Positions 25,301 to 36,400 are shown, counted from the first letter of the stretch. The stretch is 64,000 nucleotides of DNA from Gyromitra esculenta (GCA_038503075.1 JBCAML010000005.1:868001-932000), one strand, 5' to 3'. The notes: generated by a model not told the origin, from the letters alone. Made by a program: numbers and translations.

Positions 25301-26400
25301 CATACTGGTTATGGTGGCGCGCTCGAAATCACTTTCCTACATTCGATGGGATACGGTCCTCCGGACCGTTTTTTCGTCTGATTTGAGAACCAGGGACTTC
25401 CGCAAAAAGCATACAGCCGCAACTGGATATGCCGGATGCCAAGTATCGGGTGGATTTCGTACGTGATAGCAAATAATTCCTAGACCTAAGGCATCATAAA
25501 TTTTTTAAGGTTAGATGATTTGAGTCTATCCGGATTCCGGAAGATACTAGTGCCTCCTCAACAGATATAAATATCGGCTTCCAAGCTAAGAAAATCTGGG
25601 ATAGTAAATATTATTTATGTAATGGCAGAGGCCTAGAATCTTTCCTGCCTCTCATGTGGCATGAGATAGCAAAAAATCCGTGACAGCAAATTCATTTTAG
25701 TGGTGGGGGCCCATAGCGGTAAAATTTGTACGTGACAGCAAGGGATCCGGGGCAGTGAGTTCCGGCATATTGAGTTGCGACTGTATACCAGACGAATGCC
25801 TAACAATGCGGGCACCCGATGTGTGGCGTATTTACTTTTCTCCTCATCCCTAGTCGGTGGATATTTATTAATTGGAAAACTCTAAATCCGCAAGTACACT
25901 TCTTCCCTTCTCTTTTAATGTTTGGGCGAATTTTTTTCACTCCTAACGGTACATATAATACAGATAGGTATTTCTCGTATATATCGATATATTGCTTTTC
26001 TTCTTATGTCTATCCCTAAAATCCCACTAGCTTTGTAAAACAAAAGTGGACAGTTATGCTATAGCTATACACCATATGAATGTAGTGCGGCCTGTTAACT
26101 TCCTGTGGTGCTAGAAAGTACCTTGAAATTTCACTACCCGCAACATGGTTGCAACATGGTCAGTAATCATACAAAAGTCAAACATTCTTCAAATCAGAGA
26201 TGTAACTTGATTCCACGGGCTCTTTCTAGGATGAGATTTACCGAGACCGTGGATAATACTAATGATCTTTCTTTTGTCTCAATCGGAGACGAGGGGGAAT
26301 GGGGCTTCTTAAAAAAGTGTGGGCTTTCATACTTTATGGTGGGTTCTGTTTTTTACGAAATACTCCAGATTTCCTCAGAGAATTGAAATATATGTTTGTT
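22319..26400. other. Gene-poor AT-rich region
   Basis: About 4 kb without a supported gene. Only short frames occur. The palindrome TACATGTA recurs six times between 23100 and 24429. Around 25455-25745 a loose motif GTGA(C/T)AGCAA appears several times, possibly a decayed repeat. No tRNA or conserved protein fragment was recognised. Confidence 0.55.
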
Positions 26401-26409
26401 GATTCACTC

Positions 26410-27900
26410 ACTTCATATATTCCTACTAGAGGAAGTAAACAAAGTATCTCACCATCAGCAATAGCTTCAGGAAAGGTCAGCCTGGATGCTTTTCATCATG
26501 AGGAAAGGCATGGCTGAGAGAAGTTACAAATGCGGGACTTGCAGATGCTCTGGCACGACCCAAGCCCAGCCCGTGGACCGAGAATATGTTTAGGCTCTGC
26601 GGATTCTTGCTTATTGCGTTTCTGAATTCTTGTATCGACGGCTATGACGGATCGTGGATGGGTGGAACTAATGCTATGTCAACATATCTGAAGTATGTTT
26701 TAACCCCCTGGTGAGGGTCGCAGATTACTTACTGTAAATATATAGTTATTCCAACATCTTGAGTACTGGATCTAAAACTGGGTTGGTACTCTCGATTTAC
26801 ACAATCGGTAACGCTGTCAGGTTCTTCTTCTGTAGATCATTCACAATTTAGTGGGGGCGATATTGGGGAGTGTTCATTGATGCTTCTATTATCGCTATTG
26901 GAATAGCTATCCAGGCTCCTGCAGCCAGCCTGGATATTTGTGGGCAGTCGTTTCATTCTCGGTTTCAGCGTTGCAACTTGTGCTACTGCTGTGATTTGAT
27001 CACCCTCCAAGCGATCTTTAGGGAAATAAGTAATAGCTAATTATTGATACAATCCAGGGGTCATCCTACGTTGTGGAAATGGCCCATCCTGCCTAGCATG
27101 GAACCATAGCAAGAATGTACAACACATCTTGCAAATCTGGCTTATTGGTGGTATCCTAGTTTCTTGGGTTCTTTCCGGAACTAAGGTAAGTCTTAATTGC
27201 CTTGTTTCGAGTATCGATAAGAAAATATTCGCGTAAATTAACATTAGGTATTCCAGACGTTCATAACTATCTCTTATGGGGGCTACCTATTTGAATTCAA
27301 GTAGCTACTTCCGGTGGTGTTATTCTAGGGTGTCTGTTGTGCCCCGAGACTTTGCGTTGGTTGATCTCGAACGACCGTCATATAAAAGACACCCTAAGTC
27401 ATGACAGAGCTTTATGGGGAGGGGAATCGTGATTCTCCTATTGTCTAGTTAACCTTCAAGAAAATGATTGAGCAGATTGCAACTGAGAGCTCCGATAAGC
27501 GCTAGTAAGATTATCATAACCTCTTTAGCTTAAAGAATGCTTGGTGGCGAATGGTCTGTGTCGTCGGGATGGCATTCTTTGGGCAGGTTCGTTTTCTACT
27601 ACTTCCAATCTTTCGGAATATTTATTGACAATGGGTTTAATAGTGGGCCGGAAACGGCGCTATTTCGTACTCTCTGCCCATGTTGCTTAAATCAGTTGGT
27701 ATCGAAAGTGCTAAAACTTAGCTGGTAAGTTTACAAATATCTTGTGAATAGTGGCCGACTACCCTGTTTTTAGTGCGATTATATCGCTCTACAGCTCTAT
27801 GCAGCTATTCTCAATGTCATCTCAGTCGTTGTGTCGATAATCAGTGCGCGCTTCACAGATAAATTTGGTCGCCGTCCTGTATTAATAATACAGTAACCAC
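26410..27900 (+). pseudogene. Decayed MFS sugar transporter
   Basis: A series of short plus-strand blocks in changing frames, in the right order for a fungal sugar porter. First comes an N-terminal segment with SLDAFHHEERHG, then LARPKPSPWTENMFRLCGF and IDGYDGSWMGGTNAMSTYLK (about 26530-26700). Next is GLVLSIYTIGNAV followed by WGRYWG (26785-26870), then YVVEMAHPA and ARMYNT (27060-27125). PETLRW with ISNDRH follows (27345-27380), then NAWWRMVCVVGMAFFGQ (about 27535-27585), and finally YAAILNVISVVVSIISARFT and DKFGRRPVLII (27800-27890). The DGYDGS motif and the D-x-x-GRR signature are hallmarks of this family (hexose/lactose permease-like). Several stops and frameshifts separate the blocks and some membrane segments are missing, so the gene is dead. 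It ends just before the simple-sequence tract next to the transposon island. Confidence 0.8.
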
Positions 27901-27948
27901 GACTTTGTTCATCGTCGAATGGGTGATTGCCACCACCCTTACGGCATT

Positions 27949-27972
27949 ATATAGATAGATAGATAGATAGAT
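27949..27972. repeat. (GATA)n microsatellite
   Basis: Five consecutive ATAG/GATA units. Confidence 0.85.
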
Positions 27973-28008
27973 TAATCATACACGCATCCAACCTCATGGG
28001 TTATGGCG

Positions 28009-28345
28009 GTTAGCAAAAATAAAATAAAATAAAAAATAAGCATAAAAATAAAAAATAAAAAATAAAAATAAAAAATAAGCATAAAAATAAAAAATAAGCA
28101 TAAAAATAAAAAATTAAAATTAAAAATTAAAAATTAAAATTAAAAATTAAAAAATAAAAATAAAATTAAAAAATTAAAATTAAAAATTAAAAATTAAAAT
28201 TAAAAATAAAAAATTAAAATAAAAAATAAAAAATTAAAACAAAAAATAAAAAATTAAAATAAAAAATAAAAAATTAAAACAAAAAATAAAAAATTAAAAT
28301 AAAAAATAAAAAATTAAAATAAAAATAAAAAATAAAAATAAACAA
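28009..28345. repeat. A/T simple-sequence tract (AAAAT / AAAATTA type)
   Basis: About 340 bp made almost entirely of variants of AAAAT, AAAAATA and AAAATTA, with occasional GC (ATAAGCATAAAA) or C interruptions, ending in an AAAAC run. It lies just beyond the 3' end of the LINE fragment on the minus strand, so it may be expanded LINE tail sequence. On the LINE strand it is T-rich. Confidence 0.9.
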
Positions 28346-28429
28346 AACAAAACAAAACAAACTAACAAAATCAACAATAAAACGCAGTCTCGCTAAACAA
28401 CATAACTTTCAAACCACCAAATTTTAACT

Positions 28430-28796
28430 CTTTCGCACACTCCTCTCCTATCTCGCTAAATTTCCATATCCCCATTCTAATTCCCTATCCTTTCTTTCCC
28501 ATTCTTCTCTTGCACTTCTCCTCACAATTTTGAATTCTTTCCATATTTTGACTCCATATTCTATACCTTCCTCGGTATATAACAATTCTCTAACTCCCAC
28601 TTTCTTCTCCATTTTTTCTTCCACCTCATTTCTTGAATCCACTGTAAATCCACATACTTCCAGAATATGCTTTACATCCTGCACTCCTTTCCCACACTCG
28701 CATTCTTCCGTCTCCGTTTGTTGGATCTTCGATTTATATTTATTGATCCAGATATGGCCAGTGCGTAGCCTGCTGATACTTACTTTGGTGGCCCTG
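28430..28796 (-). pseudogene. LINE ORF2 C-terminal fragment (Tad-like)
   Basis: The minus strand reads RATKVSISRLRTGHIWINKY, then KSKIQQTETEECECGKG and KHILEVC. This is the C-terminal end of non-LTR retrotransposon ORF2 proteins: an LRTGH segment followed by a C-x-C...H...C zinc-binding module. It is followed by ~75 charged residues to the stop. The fragment is cut at 28796/28797 by the 5' LTR of element 1. It may be the 3' half of the LINE whose 5' half lies at 50338-53745. Confidence 0.75.
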
Positions 28797-29032
28797 TTTC
28801 ACGGATAAGATTGAGTAATGGGTTAGGACGTGGTTATCGGTGGCTATGGTTTACTTTTTCTTATAATGTCTTTGTTGTTCGGATATGTTTTGGTTATTGT
28901 CGTGTATGGATTATGGCATGAGAAAGCGGGGTATTTAAGTCACAGATTTCAATCTGTCTTTGTCTTCTTCTTCTTCTTTCCTTAAGCAACGTTCTCGTTC
29001 ACTTCTGCGGTACTCAAAATACTATCTCTATT

Positions 29033-29872
29033 TCTCACTGCTCGCCTTCGTTGCCCGTTCAAGATCCCCGAAGGAAGGTGACGATCTTCTTGCGAGGAAC
29101 TAACACATTCGAGTAGTGCCGTGTTTCTACAAGTTCTACGAGGGGTCTATTTCAAGGCGAGATAAGTGCAGCGAAGTGAACAGCGACAGCGAAGTCTCAC
29201 GGTTGAGCCTTGGGTTAAGCCCTTCAGTATCCCTGAAGGTGAGCAGTGCTACTTAAGCGAGGTTACAACACGTTCAAAGAGTGCAGTGTTTCTACAAGTT
29301 CTACGAGGGTTTATCTCAAGGCGAGATGAGTGCAGCGGAGTGAACAGCGACAGCGAGGGTTCTGAGGTGGAACCGAGGTAGTAATTCCGATGAGTACAGG
29401 AGAAGGTAAACGAGAACGTTGCTTAAGGAAAGAAGAAGAAGAGAAACGAAAGCAACCAAAATCCTTCTTTAAATACCCCGCTTTTCGGTAGCACCAACAA
29501 CAACCCGGCAACAACCGAAACACAAAAACATTACTATAATAACCCAAAACATAACCGAACAACAAAGAAATTGTACAACCATCCAAACCACGACTCATCC
29601 CTAAGTCAATCCATGAAACGAAGGTTCTCAGGTAGAACCGAGGTAGTATTAGAGTAATACAGGTAGAAGTAAACGAGAACGTTGCTTAAGGAAAGAAGAG
29701 AAGAAGAAACACAAACAACTGAAATCCTTCACTTAAATACCCCGCTTTCCTGTAACACCAACCACAACCCGAACAACAACCGAAATACAAAGACATTGTT
29801 CCCAATAACCCAAATCCGTCCCAACCATTCAATCATAATCCTTAACCGACCTCCTCGCTTCGATCCGTGAAA
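29033..29872 (-). repeat. Solo LTR (family A, minus), itself interrupted
   Basis: Degenerate family A LTR in reverse orientation, split into 29033-29194 and 29619-29872 by a younger solo LTR. A 5-bp CTATT target duplication flanks it inside the 5' LTR of element 1. Confidence 0.8.
29195..29618 (-). repeat. Solo LTR (family A, minus), innermost
   Basis: Complete 424-bp LTR reading, on the minus strand, TTTCATGG...CCGTGAGA. The flanking CGAAG duplications at 29190-29194 and 29619-29623 fix both ends exactly. Confidence 0.9.
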
Positions 29873-30056
29873 CTATTCTACTTCAGAACCCTCGCTGTCG
29901 CTGTCTACCTCGCTGCACTTATCTCGCCTTGAGATAGACCACACTGTAGAACTTGTAGAAAACATTGCACTCTTTGAACGTGTTGATACCTCATTTAAGT
30001 AGCATGGCTCACCTTCAGGGATACTGAAGGGCTTAACGAGGGATCAAACCGTGAGA

Positions 30057-30069
30057 TTACGTTGCTTCC
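30057..30069 (+). promoter_or_regulatory. Primer-binding region of element 1
   Basis: TTACGTTGCTTCC directly follows the LTR. Its ACGTTGCTT (30059-30067) is the reverse complement of AAGCAACGT in the same LTR (28984-28992), as expected for self-priming. Confidence 0.7.
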
Positions 30070-30252
30070 TTCTCTACACCTTCTACCTTGACGCCCCTTT
30101 ATGGAACTCATTGCTTGGATTCATCAATCCATCTTGCAAATTTTCCCCTGCTTGACGCCGCAAAGACCCCAGACCATCATCGAAGTCACTCCAGAGTGGC
30201 TCGACCACCATTACTTACGCACCTATTCTCTCCCGTACGATAAACCGAGGTC

Positions 30253-31557
30253 ATGAAGTCACCCTCTCCCGCTGGCCCTTCCACTGAAGGAGCTGCGGTC
30301 GCCGCCCAAAGATTTCCCATGAGAGAAGATCCCGTTGAGCTATACAACCGGCTCCGAGAACTCAATCAGGCACTAGAAGATCAGATAGACGCACTCCAGG
30401 AGATCGAGAAGGATGCTGAAATCAAACTCAGCACAGCACAGATACAGGTAGAGAACGCCCTCCGCCACGCTACCACACAGGATCAACGAGTCAATGAAGC
30501 CTCGACCCACATCACCAGACTACGCCAGGAGTGAAACGAAGCCCGCAATGCCACCCAAATACCCCTAGCCCCACCTAATCTTGCCCCCTCGCCGCCACCA
30601 GCCCCATTGACCATCACTCACCGCTCCGAACGCATGCTGGATCCAGAGAAATTCGATGGCTCCAGAATTAAACTCCCCGGCTTTATTCTCCAACTCCTTT
30701 CCAAACTTACTCTCAATCGCGACCAGTTTGCTGATGAGACTACCTTGATCCTATACACGGTCAACCGTCTTGAAGGAGCCGCCCTGGAACAAGTGCGCCA
30801 TACCGTCCTTCTCTCGGGCCTCACCAGCTGGACTAGTGCAGAACAACTTATTGCCGCTCTAGAAACCGCATTTGGAGACCCAGACCCTACTGGCACTGCG
30901 CGAAGAGAACTGCACCAACTCCGCCAAGGAAAGCGAGATTTCTCTGCCTACTTGGCCGATTTTCAAAGGATCATGGGGCAACTTAGCTTCGATGAAAACT
31001 CGAAGATGGACGCCCTAGAATACGGTATGTCAGAAGAGCTTAAGGAAGCTATGGTCTTCGCCACCAACGTCCCTGCTACCCTCCAAGAGATGATCACTAC
31101 CCTCACCCGACTGGACAACCGTATCCGAGCCCGCAAGGCAGAGAAACGGGGAAACACTCGTGATAATATGGGTCAATTCAGCGCCCCCGCTGCCTTTGTT
31201 CCCGCCTCCTCCTTCACTCCGGGAGGATTAGCCCCTATGGACCTATCTTTTGGCCGCACCAGCAATATCTCTTGCTCACCTCAAGACCAAAGATACATGA
31301 TGGTTAACGGACGAAGAAAGCTGTCGGAAGAAGAGAAACAATGGCGCCGGTACACTGGCAAATGTATGTTTTGCGCCGCCCCCGACCACTCCTACGCCAA
31401 TTGCCCCTCTGCTCCCAAAACACCTACCATGAGAGGAGCCCTTACAGCACCCCCTGCCGCCCATACACCACCTGCTTCTTCCCTGCCGCCACTGCCACTT
31501 CCACCTCAGTTCTTCGCTCTAGAGGCAGCAAATACCTCCAACGAGAATTTAAACTAG
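30253..31557 (+). pseudogene. Gag of element 1, with premature stop
   Basis: The ATG at 30253 opens a frame with a coiled-coil N-terminus (ELNQALEDQIDALQEIEK). It is stopped by a TGA at 30532-30534, where the sister copies have CGG. The same frame then continues to 31557 through the retrotransposon Gag core (DFSAYLADFQRIMGQL, RLDNRIRARKAEKRG) and a zinc knuckle, CMFCAAPDHSYANC (CX2CX4HX4C). It ends with TTA AAC TAG. Gag forms the particle and packages the RNA. The only clear lesion is the nonsense codon. The frame ends in the TTTAAAC slippery site described separately. Confidence 0.9.
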
Positions 31558-31592
31558 TTTCGCCGAAGTCGATCAGTGACCCTGCTTCGGTT
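31548..31592 (+). promoter_or_regulatory. -1 frameshift cassette, element 1
   Basis: The heptamer TTTAAAC (31548-31554) in gag frame T TTA AAC is followed at once by TAG. A stem of CCGAAG (31563-31568) pairs with CTTCGG (31585-31590), extended by one G-U pair, with a 16-nt loop. The -1 frame stays open into pol. Confidence 0.8.
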
Positions 31593-31679
31593 CTTTTTTT
31601 CTTACCTTTGTCTGCGTTTTCTATTTTGGGTTTTTCAGTGTCGAATATGTGCGTGGAGGATCAGTTGGATGGGGGATAT

Positions 31680-32100
31680 TTTCATGGATTGATTCAGGGA
31701 TGACTCGTGGTTCAGATGGTTGTATAATTTCTTTGTTGTTCGGTTAGGTTTCAGGTTATTAGGATAATGTCTTTGTGTTTCGGTTGTTGCCGGGTTGTTG
31801 TTAGTGCTATTGAAAAGCGGGGTATTTAAGGAAGGATCTTGGTTGTTTTCGTTCTTCTTCTTTTCTTTCCTTAAGCAACGTTCTCGTTTACCTTCTCCTG
31901 TATCGATTACAATACAATCTTGGTTCTACCTCAGAACCTTCGCTGTCGCTGTGAACCATCGTCGATACTTCGCCTTGAAGTATACCTCTAGTAGAACTTG
32001 TAGAAACACTGCACTCTTCAAACGTGTTGTCACCTCGCTTAAGTAGCACTGCTCACCTTCAGGGATACTGAAGGGCTTAACTCGACGCTCAACCGTGTGA
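31680..32100 (+). repeat. 5' LTR of element 2
   Basis: 421 bp, TTTCATGG...CCGTGTGA. It has the TATA-like box TATTTAAG at 31823-31830 and AAGCAACGT at 31873-31881, 50 nt downstream, taken as the start of R. Confidence 0.92.
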
Positions 32101-32113
32101 TTACGTTGCTTCC
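32101..32113 (+). promoter_or_regulatory. Primer-binding region of element 2
   Basis: TTACGTTGCTTCC directly after the 5' LTR. ACGTTGCTT (32103-32111) is complementary to AAGCAACGT at 31873-31881. I did not recognise a tRNA 3' end complement here. Confidence 0.7.
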
Positions 32114-32155
32114 ACTATCTACACCTTCTACCCCTCAACCTCCACCAACCTCACC

Positions 32156-33437
32156 ATGGAAGGAGCCGCCGTGGCCACGAAACGCTTTCCCACTAGAGAA
32201 GCTTTCGCTCAGGCCTATCGAGATGACCCTGCAGAACTCTACAATGAACTCAGGGAGCTAAACCAAGCCCTGGAAGACCAAATCGATGTCCTCCAGGAAA
32301 GCGAACGGGAGAATGAGGTAAAACTCAACACCGCCCAGATCCAGACCGACAATGCTCTCCGTCATGCTACGGAACAAGATCAACGGGTAACGGAGGCTGC
32401 TAGCCTTATTGCCCGACTACGACAAGAGCGGAACGAAGCTCGATCCGCCACCCAAGCACCCCCAGCTCCACCCAACCTCACAGCCACCCCACCCCCGCCA
32501 TCGAACAACCACCGCTCGGAACGCATGCCGGATCCAGAGAAGTTTGATGGATCCCGAGCAAAACTCCCCGGATTTATACTCCAACTACGATCCAAGCTGA
32601 CGGTTAACCGAGATCGCTTCGCCAATGAGACCACCATGATCCTTTACACTATCAATCGGTTAGAAGGAGCCGCCTTAGAACAGGTCCGTCACACGGTTCT
32701 CCCATCTGGCCTTACTACCTGGACTAGTGCGGAGCAACTCATTGCAGCTCTGGAGACCGCTTTGGAGATCCAGACCCAACCGGTACCGCACGACGAGAAC
32801 TTCACCAACTTCGTCAAGGAAAACGTGATTTCTCTGCCTACCTCGCTGACTTCCAAAGAATCATGGGACAGCTCAACTTCGACGAAAACTCGAAGATGGA
32901 CGCCCTCGAACATGGAATGTCGGAAGAGCTGAAGGAAGCTATGGTATATGCCCCAATAGCCCCCGGCAACCTCCCGAAATGATCCTTACCCTCACCCGAC
33001 TGGATAACCGCATTCGAGCCCGCAAGGCAGAAAAACGGGGAACCGCTCGAGACAATATGGGACAATTTAGTGCCGCATTCACTCCTGCTTCCTCCTTAAC
33101 TCCAGGAGGGCTAGCCCCATGGACCTATCTTTCGGTCGCACCAGCAACCTCTCCCGTCCGCCTCAAGACCAACGATATACCATGGACAATGGGCGAAGAA
33201 AGCTCTCTGAAGAAGGGAAACAGTGGCGCCGTTCCACTGGAAAATGTATGTTCTGTGGTGCTCCCGACCACTCCTATGCCAACTGCCCTTCCGCCCCAAA
33301 GAAACCGACAATGAGAGAGGCTCTCACCGCACCACCCGCTAACCGTACACCTCCGGCCTCCTCGCTACCACCACCACCTCTTCCACCTCAGTTTTTTGCC
33401 TTAGGCTGCGAACGCCTCAAATGAGGCTTTAAACTAG
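32156..33437 (+). pseudogene. Gag of element 2, frameshifted
   Basis: The ATG at 32156 opens MEGAAVATKRFPTREAFAQA. The coiled coil and first half of the Gag core follow in one frame to about 32760. Compared with the intact copy in element 3, one base is missing near 32762 (in TTTGGAGA), one near 32980 (before GAAATG), one near 33116 (in CCCCTATGG) and one near 33405 (in the TTAGAGGCT region). All the protein blocks are present in shifting frames, including the zinc knuckle CMFCGAPDHSYANC. The end still keeps TTTAAAC TAG. Either the gene is dead or the deletions are sequence errors. Confidence 0.85.
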
Positions 33438-33472
33438 TCCAACCAAGGCTGACCAGTGACCCTGCCTTGGTT
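33428..33472 (+). promoter_or_regulatory. -1 frameshift cassette, element 2
   Basis: TTTAAAC at 33428-33434, TAG at 33435-33437, a 6-nt spacer, then stem AACCAAGGC (33441-33449) with GCCTTGGTT (33464-33472): nine perfect pairs. Confidence 0.85.
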
Positions 33473-36400
33473 CCAATTTCTTTTCCTTTGTCTGCATTTT
33501 CAATTTCTGGGTTTTCAGTTTCCGATGTAAGCGTGGAGGATCAGTTGGATGGGGAACATTTTGTAGTTTCGTGCAATATTTCCCATAGCAATAAAATCAT
33601 CAAAACACACGCTTTACTGGACACCGGAGCCTCTGGATTTGCATTCATTGACAAGAATTTTGCGAGTCACCACTCCCTGCCACTCTCTCCTCTTAAGACA
33701 CCCCGACAACTTGAGGTCATCGACGGTCGTACTGTCGCCTCAGGAGATATTACCCATATCGCCAATATCAACCTATCCATCGACCAACACCAAGAACAAG
33801 CCCCCTGTTTCGTAACCCAACTCGGACACTACCCCCTCGTGCTGGGAATACCCTGGATGAACCATCATGATGTCCATCTACACTTCGCCGATAAACGCAT
33901 TGAGTTTAACTCTAAACTCTGCACCACCCGTTGCGCTCCCCGCTTACCCGTTATATCTACATCCTCAATCCCTAATCCTCCTAGACTAAACTTATCATTT
34001 ATTGGTGCTGCCAGTTTCAGGACTCTTACCCGAAAACGTTCCTCCCAAGCTTATGCCATGTCCCTCTATGAGATCAATAAAATCATAGACGACAAAACCA
34101 GCAAGGAAGAATGGAAATCACGTATTCCTACTGAATATCACGATTTCCTCGATATGTTCGATAAAACCAAAGCCCAAGGCCTACCACCTCGCCGACCTTA
34201 CGATCACAGGATACAACTCCAAGAAGGGAAAGACGCCCCATTTGGACCACTGTACGGAATGTCCCGGGAAGAACTCATTGTCCTAAAAAAATATATTGAG
34301 GACAATCTAGAGAAAGGATTTATCCGCGCTAGTTCTTCCCCTGCGGGATCCCCAGTCCTCTTTGTAAAAAAGGCTGATGGCTCTCTACGACTATGTGTTG
34401 ACTATCGGGGCCTAAACGCTATCACAGTCAAGGACCGATATACCTCTCCCCTTATCAGAGAAACGCTCGATCGGCTAGCAAAAGCGCAATGGTATACTAA
34501 ACTAGACCTTCGTGATGGTTACCACCAAGTACGCATTGCCGAGGGAGATGAATGGAAGACAGCCTTCCGCACCCGATACGGTCTATATGAGTATCAAGTC
34601 ATGCCATTCGGTCTGACAAACGCCCCCGGCACATTTCAACGCTTTGTGAACGATTGCCTCACCGAGTATTTGGACATCTTCTGTACGGCCTACCTGGACG
34701 ATATTCTTATCTATAGTGATACCTTCGCCGAACATCAGACCCACGTACGAAAAGTTCTCCAAACACTCAAAGACAATGACATCCTGTTGAAACCAGAGAA
34801 GTGTGAATTTGAAGTGCAAACTACGAAGTATTTGGGTCTCATCCTTACCCCTGATGGCATCAAGATGGACGAGGAAAAACTAAAAGCAGTTCGAGAATGG
34901 GGAACACCAAGAAGTGTTAAAGATGTCCAAGCCTTCCTAGGTTTCGCCAACTTTTACCGCCGGTTTATCCTAGGGTTCTCCAAGCTTGCCTCACCCCTCA
35001 CAGCACTCACAAAAAAAGGGATAGCTTTCGAATGGACGATTGAAGCAGATGTTGCTTTTGAGAACCTCAAATATGCCTTTACCACCGCCCCTATCCTTAT
35101 TCATTTCGACCCTGACAAAAAGATCATCGTAGAAACGGACGCCTCCGATTTTGTATCGGGAGGAATCCTATCCCAATACGACGATAATGGCGTCTTACAT
35201 CCAGTAGCCTTCTTCTCGAAGAAACATTCCCCCGCGGAATGTAACTACGAGATTTATGATAAGGAACTGCTGGCAATCATCCGAGTCTTTGAGGAATGGC
35301 GCCCAGAATTAGAAGGATCTAAACACCCCATCGACGTGATTAGTGACCACAAAAACCTTGAGTACTTTATGAGTACCAAGCAACTCAACCGCCGTCAAGC
35401 TAGATGGGCTGAATACCTATCGCGTTTTGATTTTGTGATCACGTATAGACCAGGAAGCCAAGGGGGAAAACCGGATGCGTTGACCAGGAGATCAGGAGAT
35501 CTCCCCAAGGAAGGGGATGAACGATTAGCACATCAGAGTCAAGTGGTGCTAAAGAAGGAAAATCTTGACCCTAAGCTAAGTTTGTTATCGGCTTCTTTAT
35601 CAAACGAAGCCGCTGAACTGGACGCCCCCCTAAAAAAGCTATTTGCAGAAGGATATATCGCTGATAAGTTCCCTGAAAAGATCCTCCTAGCGTTAAGGAA
35701 TAAGGACCAACAATCAAAGGAGATCACCTTAAGCGAGTGCAAGGAGGAGAATGGAAACCTCTATTACCGAGATTGCATCTACGTTCCAGATTCTGCCCCC
35801 CTCCGCCTTGAATTGATCAAGAGACACCATGATGCCCCTGCCGCAGGCCATCCAGGACGTGACAAAACCTTCGAACTCCTTGCTAGAAGATTCTATTGGC
35901 CCAAGATGAGGGAGTCGATCGGACAATATGTCCGTAACTGTCACATCTGTCAGAAGGCGAAACCAGTTACCCAACGTACCCAAGGAGTTCTCCGTCCCCT
36001 ACCCATTCCTAATCGCCCATGGCAAGAAATCTCTATGGATTTCGTTACTGGCCTCCCCGAATCGAATGGCTATGATGCTATCATGGTAGTAGTCGATCGA
36101 CTGTCTAAAATGCGACATCTTATCCCTTGTAATACGACCGTCAACTCCAGAGATGTAGCTGAGTTATATCTACAACATGTCTGGAAATTACATGGGTTAC
36201 CTACGCATATTACATCAGACCGAGGAACCCAATTTACAGCCCATTTCTGGAAAGAATTGTGTCAACGCCTTGGGATTCAGGCCAGGATGTCTACTGCTTT
36301 CCACCCTGAGACAGACGGACAGACGGAGAGACTAAATGCGGTTATGGAACAGTACCTACGATCTTATGTATCTTATCAACAAGAGGACTGGAGCAACTGG

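Larger units (their letters stand above)
28797..30056 (+). repeat. 5' LTR of element 1, interrupted by nested solo LTRs
   Basis: LTR family A. It begins TTTCACGG at 28797 and ends CCGTGAGA at 30056; the real LTR parts are 28797-29032 and 29878-30056. A TATTTAAG box is at 28932-28939 and the AAGCAACGT presumed transcript start at 28984-28992. The inserted LTR occupies 29033-29872, flanked by CTATT at 29028-29032 and 29873-29877. Confidence 0.85.

Noticed and set aside
25455..25745. Possible short tandem array GTGA(C/T)AGCAA
   Set aside because: Spacing is irregular and copies are too few and diverged to call a repeat array; it is not a CRISPR.
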